Assembly (NCBI GenBank): GCA_023460235.1
Contig: JAEWRE010000020.1
Coordinates: 1-60,292, forward strand
Length of the DNA: 60,292 nt
Direction: 5' to 3'
Source: Bacillota bacterium
Lineage (GTDB): Bacteria > Bacillota > Clostridia > TANB77 > CAG-465
Under the pieces are notes generated by a model, which did not search any database, had not been told where the DNA came from, and worked only from the letters and a program-made list of their open reading frames with translations. Below are positions 59,440-60,292 of the stretch, one piece after another; position 1 is the first letter of the stretch, and each line of letters starts with the position of its first letter. A program made the translations under genes and the position numbers.

Positions 59440-60292
59440 ATGAGAAACAAAGGAATAAGCTTAATAGTATTAATAATAACAATAATAGTGATAATAATTT
59501 TAGCTGGAGCAGTAATACTTAACTTAAGTAAGAACAATCCATTAGAGAGTGCTAAAAAAGCAAGATTTCAAAGTGATATAGATACATTTAAAAGTGATCT
59601 TTCATTGTATGTATTAGGAAAATCATCAAATACTGAAGGAAACTATGATCCAAAACTGCTTAATGCAGATAAAGGTGGTTCAACAGAAAATGGAAGTCAA
59701 ACTATTGATACTACAAGACCAATAACAGAGATAATATCTTCAATGAAAGGCACATAGTATGATGAAAAGTTAAAAGTAGAAGCAGGAGAGTTAGTATATA
59801 TAGGAGATAATATACAAGAGTCAAACTGGGCGGATGGATTAATAGAAGTAAGAGGGTTTAGTATAAATGTAGCACTAACACCAGAAGATACACATATAGC
59901 CGGAAAAGTATCACTTACAGGAGCATTAGTAGATATAACAAAACTAGAATCATGTAAGATATATTTAAGTGGAGAAAGTGGAAAAAGACCAGATACTCCA
60001 GCGGTAACAATACCATCACAAGATTTAAAATCAGAAATGGTATTTGATATAACAAATGGAGTAGAGCCATACAAAACATACTATGTAATAGTAGATATAA
60101 AAATGAGCAATGAAGGTAGTGTAAGAACAAAAGAAATAAAAGTAACATCATCAGTAGATAATGTGGCACCTCAAACACCACAAATATCAAAACCAGAGTA
60201 CTCAAAAGATCTAACAATATCACCTATAGCAATAACATTAACAGATAATGATGGTGGAAGTGGAATAAGTAAAACAGGAAGTAAATATGTAA
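59440..60292 (+). pseudogene. Pilin-like Ig-repeat surface gene interrupted by one in-frame TAG (3' end outside window)
   Basis: The ATG after CAAGGAGTTGAAAGTAT opens M-R-N-K-G-I-S-L-I-V-L-I-I-T, a prepilin-type signal almost identical to the gene at 43820; D-I-D-T-F-K-S-D-L-S-L-Y follows. A TAG at 59755-59757 ends the first 105 codons. The same frame then continues without a stop for 178 codons to the window edge, reading Y-D-E-K-L-K-V-E-A-G-E-L-V-Y-I-G-D and later T-D-N-D-G-G-S-G-I. This aligns collinearly with the 43820 protein, where the TAG position is Ser. It is thus a full-length homologue with a single amber codon. TAG ends many normal genes nearby, so reassignment is excluded. Confidence 0.8.

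Noticed and set aside
59755..59757. Genome-wide reassignment of TAG to an amino acid
   Set aside because: Many intact genes in the window end in TAG, including the GH18, helicase, trpS, ffh and lipid-exporter-region genes, so TAG is a working stop.
1..60292. CRISPR arrays, tRNA, rRNA or insertion sequences
   Set aside because: No regularly spaced short repeats, cloverleaf-like genes, rRNA motifs or transposase frames were seen on either strand.

Overview
The window is a very AT-rich piece of a Firmicutes chromosome, most likely from an uncultured anaerobic (gut-type) member of the Clostridia. This rests on low-GC codon use with strong AGGAGG-type ribosome sites, the ylxM-ffh-rpsP-khpA-rimM-trmD-rplS block, a DUF2953-gerW (ytfI-ytfJ-like) sporulation pair, and surface proteins with a pilin-like N-terminus beginning GISLIVLIIT. 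TAA, TAG and TGA all act as stops, so the genetic code is standard. I see no rRNA, tRNA, CRISPR array, transposase or phage structural gene.

Layout. 1-2207: 3' part of a large repeat-built surface protein. 2.4-7.3 kb: a GH18-type cell-wall glycosidase and a SWIM/SNF2 helicase. 7.4-9.9 kb: a small acidic-tailed protein, then an ECF sigma factor operon with a membrane anti-sigma candidate and two small membrane proteins, one of them LiaF-like. 10.0-12.3 kb: a zinc-type ArsR repressor and P1B ATPase with a clean promoter and a 12-2-12 operator. 12.4-16 kb: three poorly characterised genes. 16.1-18.4 kb: trpS-obgE. 18.5-26.3 kb: a beta-CASP nuclease, DUF2953-gerW, an acyl-CoA synthetase and a two-component system. 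26.3-27.5 kb: an unknown gene and a GNAT enzyme. 27.6-31.4 kb: the SRP/ribosome/tRNA-modification operon.

31.5-41.8 kb is an accessory stretch lying where lepB-rbgA would usually follow rplS. It holds a YoaP-type GNAT, an antimicrobial-peptide-type ABC transporter with its own two-component system, a protein of unknown fold with a decayed second copy, an ICMT-like methyltransferase, a P-loop protein, a VOC protein, an AlkD-like glycosylase, several gene remnants, and a duplicated 5' end of rbgA. rbgA and a degenerate dprA then resume the core order. 43.8-48.2 kb: a 1037-residue pilin-like/Ig-repeat protein ending in a formylglycine-enzyme (C-type-lectin-like) fold, and a DUF5050 protein. 48.3-56 kb: an ABC-2 exporter, a lipid kinase, an HD dGTPase, leuS and a GGDEF/degenerate-EAL protein. 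56.1-59.3 kb: a WG-repeat protein, a cysteine desulfurase and a TtcA-like tRNA thiolase. 59.4 kb to the end: a second pilin-like surface gene broken by one in-frame TAG.

The most unusual points are the repeat-rich surface protein family (with a candidate hypervariable C-terminal domain and a single amber codon in one member), the scarred accessory island inserted into the rplS-rbgA-dprA neighbourhood, the degenerate dprA that appears to start at ATA, and the 11-bp-phased repeats in front of both two-component modules.
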